From a bacterium (GTDB taxonomy: Bacteria; Armatimonadota; Zipacnadia; Zipacnadales; UBA11051), in assembly GCA_021372615.1 (NCBI GenBank), contig JAJFUB010000132.1, forward strand, positions 1 through 64,000: a stretch of DNA of 64,000 nucleotides, read 5' to 3'. The stretch's first letter is position 1, and each line of letters opens with the position of its first letter. Both the position numbers and the translations under genes were made by a program. The notes beneath the pieces are model-generated. The model saw only the letters and a program-made list of their open reading frames with translations. It had not been told where the DNA came from and searched no databases. Positions 61,746 through 64,000 of the stretch are shown here, piece by piece.

Positions 61746-62501
61746 TCAGCGCATCCCTTGCGTGGCGGCGGCGAAGATCCCCTCTTCTGACAGCACAGTG
61801 TCGAAGATACGGATCTCATCCACCACGCCGTCGAAGGCGTACGCGTTCTTGCGGCCGATGTAGTTGCCGATGACCAAGGGGCGCGAGGCCGGCAGGATCG
61901 GCTGCGTCACCGCGCTCTCCCCCATCTGCTCGCAGTCCACGTAGACCGCGATGGTCTTGCCGTCATACGTGGCGGCCACATGGCTCCAGAGACCCGCGGG
62001 AACGGACCACTCGGGGCTGTACAGGCGCGTCTCGGACCCGTCCGCCGAGCCGTACTCGAAGGCCACGCGCGTCCAGAAGTAGCGCAGGCGCCAGCCGGGC
62101 CAGGGCGGATTGCCGCTGCGGTCGCCCTTGTTGCCGATGATCTCGTAGGTGGCGCCTCGCCCCGCCGGCTTGATCCAGGCCATGGCGGTGAAGGCGGCCG
62201 GAGCCGTCAGCCCCTCGACGTTCTTGATCTCCAGGAACTGCTCGTCTTTGGCCGCGAAGCGCAGGCCATGCGGGGTGATGGCGTCCACCACCTGCGGCAG
62301 GCGGCCCTCCAGGCCGTTCGCCACGGCGTCATGCCCGTGGCCGCTGCCATCGGCGACGACGCCGGCCCTGATCTCATCGAGGGGCCAGTGGGCGAGCAGC
62401 TCTGCCGAGGCCGACCCGGCCACGAACACCAGTGCCGCCAGGAGCCCGATGGCCGCCAGGCCGCACGGGCGGACAGGGACTGCGACCGGCTCACTTCGCA
62501 T
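61746..62501 (-). CDS. Secreted LamG-type concanavalin-like protein
   Basis: The 251-residue protein has a signal peptide (ending SASAE) and one LamG/laminin G-like domain: LLAHWPLDEI, GRLPQVVDAI, AMAWIKPAG, WSHVAATYDGKTIAVYVD and FDGVVDEIRIFD. LamG_3 domains bind sugars or form surface modules. It overlaps the truncated glycosidase-like gene upstream by 11 bases, so the two are probably co-expressed. Confidence 0.9.
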   Translation of the reverse strand: MRSEPVAVPVRPCGLAAIGLLAALVFVAGSASAELLAHWPLDEIRAGVVADGSGHGHDAVANGLEGRLPQVVDAITPHGLRFAAKDEQFLEIKNVEGLTAPAAFTAMAWIKPAGRGATYEIIGNKGDRSGNPPWPGWRLRYFWTRVAFEYGSADGSETRLYSPEWSVPAGLWSHVAATYDGKTIAVYVDCEQMGESAVTQPILPASRPLVIGNYIGRKNAYAFDGVVDEIRIFDTVLSEEGIFAAATQGMR

Positions 62502-64000
62502 ACGCCTCGACCTCCTGTAGGCCCGGCGTCTTCTGCTCGGGCAGCAGCTTCCCGGCGAGGATGCGCAGTGTCTTCACCTTGACCGGGTCGAACGACACGG
62601 TCAGCGGGCCGTCGCCGGCCAGCGTGCCCACGGTCTTCCACTCGCCCTCCGCGGCGCCGGGAACCTGCACCTCGGCAGCGGCGAGGCTGGTGGAGTACAC
62701 CACCACGCGACCGATCTGCTGCTCGGCGGGCCAGATGAGCTGCAGCCACTGCTCACCCTTGGCCTCCTTGGCGTTCCAGCCCATGGAGGTGGTGATGCCA
62801 TCCACGACGCGGTCAGGGTTGTTGCCATACACCGACCCGCTGGAGATGACAACGCGCACGCCGCTGTCCTCGAAGGCCAGGTTGCCGGGCTGCTTGCGCT
62901 CGCCTTCGGCTCTGGCGATGGTCTCGCGGGCAGCCTGGAGCGAGGCCCGGCCGGCCAGCGCCGTCCGGGTGGTGTAGATGTGGCTGTCGTAGATCTCGAA
63001 GCGATCAGTGAGCGTCCCGCCGTTGAGCGTGACACTGCGCCCCTCGGACACGACGGCCAACGTCGCCGGGGCACCCTTGAGGCTCAGGCTTACCTCCTGC
63101 GGCTCCGTCGCGGTGTTCACTGCGAAGATGAAGAGATCATTGCCGACGCGGCGCGCGGAGACGTGAAGGTGCTCGGGCTTGGGGGCTTTGACGGTGACCA
63201 CGCCGGGGGCGTCGGGCGCCAGAACGGCTTCCTGCAGGTCCTTCATTTCGCGGGCGAGGAACGGCATTCCCAGGAACAGATCAGGGTAGTTGCTGATCTG
63301 CGAGTGGGTGTACCAGATGAACCCCTTGGCGCCGTAGACGGTCGCCTGGACGGCCTGGTTGCGCATCTCCATCAGGTTCGGCCCGCGGTTGCCGCTCTTG
63401 CCGTAGTCCCCGTAGTTGAAGGCCTGGGGTGTCACCCAGGCGGGCTTGCGGCCACCGGTCGCTTCGCGGACGGCCTGCATGAACTGCCCGGTCTTCTCGA
63501 TGGGTGAGGCGGCCAGCCCGCCTTTGAGGAAGCACGGATACGGATCGGGCATCAGGACATCCCCGCCCCGCTCGTAACGGGCGATCCCGGGGATGGTGTC
63601 GTTGAGCATGATGCACGGGTGGTACGGGTCGGTATCGCGCACGACTTCGTAGATCTCCTGGGCGCGCTGGGGCAGGACGGGCCGCAGCTCCGGCTCGTCT
63701 GCCATGTACCAGGCGAACAGGCCGGGGTGGTCCATCAGGGCCTTCACCCGCCGCGTCAACTCGGTCTTCTCGGCTTCGTTGAGCGGGCGCTTCACATCCT
63801 CGTCCCGGTTCATGAAGGCCCGGCTGTAGGGGCTGAAGGTGGCGTAGGCGCCCTTCGCCGCCACTTCGTCCAACCACGCCCGTACCACGTCCTCGGCGAA
63901 GTACTCCTTGCTGTACGCCTGCAGGACCGTGTAGCCGTCTGCCGGGTCGAAGGTGGCCGGGGCCTGGCTGAACCAGCCGTAGGGCATGAAGGGCTTCCCG
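62491..64000 (-). CDS. Glycosidase-like TIM-barrel protein, start outside the window
   Basis: The frame stays open to the right edge, so the true start lies beyond 64000. The visible part (at least 498 residues) has a barrel-like region with FAWYMADEPELRP, a D-E-P motif as in the other two large secreted proteins. A beta-rich part (FAVNTATEPQEVSLSL) and a C-terminal discoidin-like segment (VRVVISSGSVYGNN, VKVKTLRILAGKLLPEQKTPG) follow. It probably acts on an extracellular glycan. It overlaps the LamG gene by 11 bases. Confidence 0.75.
   Translation of the reverse strand, partial: GKPFMPYGWFSQAPATFDPADGYTVLQAYSKEYFAEDVVRAWLDEVAAKGAYATFSPYSRAFMNRDEDVKRPLNEAEKTELTRRVKALMDHPGLFAWYMADEPELRPVLPQRAQEIYEVVRDTDPYHPCIMLNDTIPGIARYERGGDVLMPDPYPCFLKGGLAASPIEKTGQFMQAVREATGGRKPAWVTPQAFNYGDYGKSGNRGPNLMEMRNQAVQATVYGAKGFIWYTHSQISNYPDLFLGMPFLAREMKDLQEAVLAPDAPGVVTVKAPKPEHLHVSARRVGNDLFIFAVNTATEPQEVSLSLKGAPATLAVVSEGRSVTLNGGTLTDRFEIYDSHIYTTRTALAGRASLQAARETIARAEGERKQPGNLAFEDSGVRVVISSGSVYGNNPDRVVDGITTSMGWNAKEAKGEQWLQLIWPAEQQIGRVVVYSTSLAAAEVQVPGAAEGEWKTVGTLAGDGPLTVSFDPVKVKTLRILAGKLLPEQKTPGLQEVEAYAK

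Overview
The window is GC-rich (roughly two thirds G+C by eye), densely coded and bacterial. Nothing in it fixes the taxon. The mix includes a lipid A-type acyltransferase, an exosortase with an EpsI partner, a CIRCE-controlled groESL, Hfq, LL-diaminopimelate aminotransferase, the TIGR03960/TIGR03936/RNase G block, and many secreted proteins of the GH172 (DUF2961), DUF4091, LamG and DUF6785 types. This suggests an uncultivated diderm lineage such as Armatimonadota or a neighbour of the Planctomycetota or Hydrogenedentota. I infer that from gene content; no marker gene is present. I see no rRNA, tRNA, CRISPR array, transposase or prophage.

Layout. 0.1-8.3 kb: a radical SAM/SPASM protein, an orphan ZnuA-like binding protein, a GH172-type secreted protein, a rhomboid protease and a 1121-residue secreted glycosidase-like protein. 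8.3-14 kb: groES-groEL under CIRCE, and a 1157-residue DUF4091 protein. 14-19.3 kb, minus strand: miaA-hfq-dapF-dapL-small ORF-hflX. 19.3-24.7 kb: a candidate small RNA, then an ABC exporter/GldG/DUF4340 operon. 24.8-30 kb: a small excisionase-type HTH protein, two radical SAM-block genes and RNase G. 30-39.4 kb: PHP phosphoesterase, MrfA-like helicase, TatC, sugar-type ABC ATPase, LpxL-like acyltransferase, two tandem ferredoxin-like proteins and an IclR regulator. 39.5-47.9 kb: a tightly packed minus-strand glycan-assembly cluster. 48-51 kb: a DUF6785 membrane protein and a solitary short adenine methyltransferase. 51-60.3 kb: an exosortase/EpsI/sugar transferase/CHASE2-cyclase/FecR/Ig-lipoprotein block with a GT39 protein at its upstream end. 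60.3-64 kb: a URO-D-like protein, a LamG protein and a truncated glycosidase.

How it fits together. The secreted enzymes (GH172, DUF4091, two further TIM-barrel proteins with a D-E-P motif, LamG) suggest a heterotroph working on complex glycans. The 39.5-60 kb half looks devoted to building, exporting and anchoring surface glycans and to an envelope signalling module (FecR/CHASE2-cyclase).

The most unusual layer is not protein-coding. Several families of dispersed palindromes carry a GTAG head, singly or as inverted pairs, as in REP/BIME elements. They often sit at stop codons. There are also short heptanucleotide tandem arrays at gene edges, a 115-bp doubly nested palindrome beside the methyltransferase, and a promoter-terminator pair beside hfq that looks like a small RNA gene.
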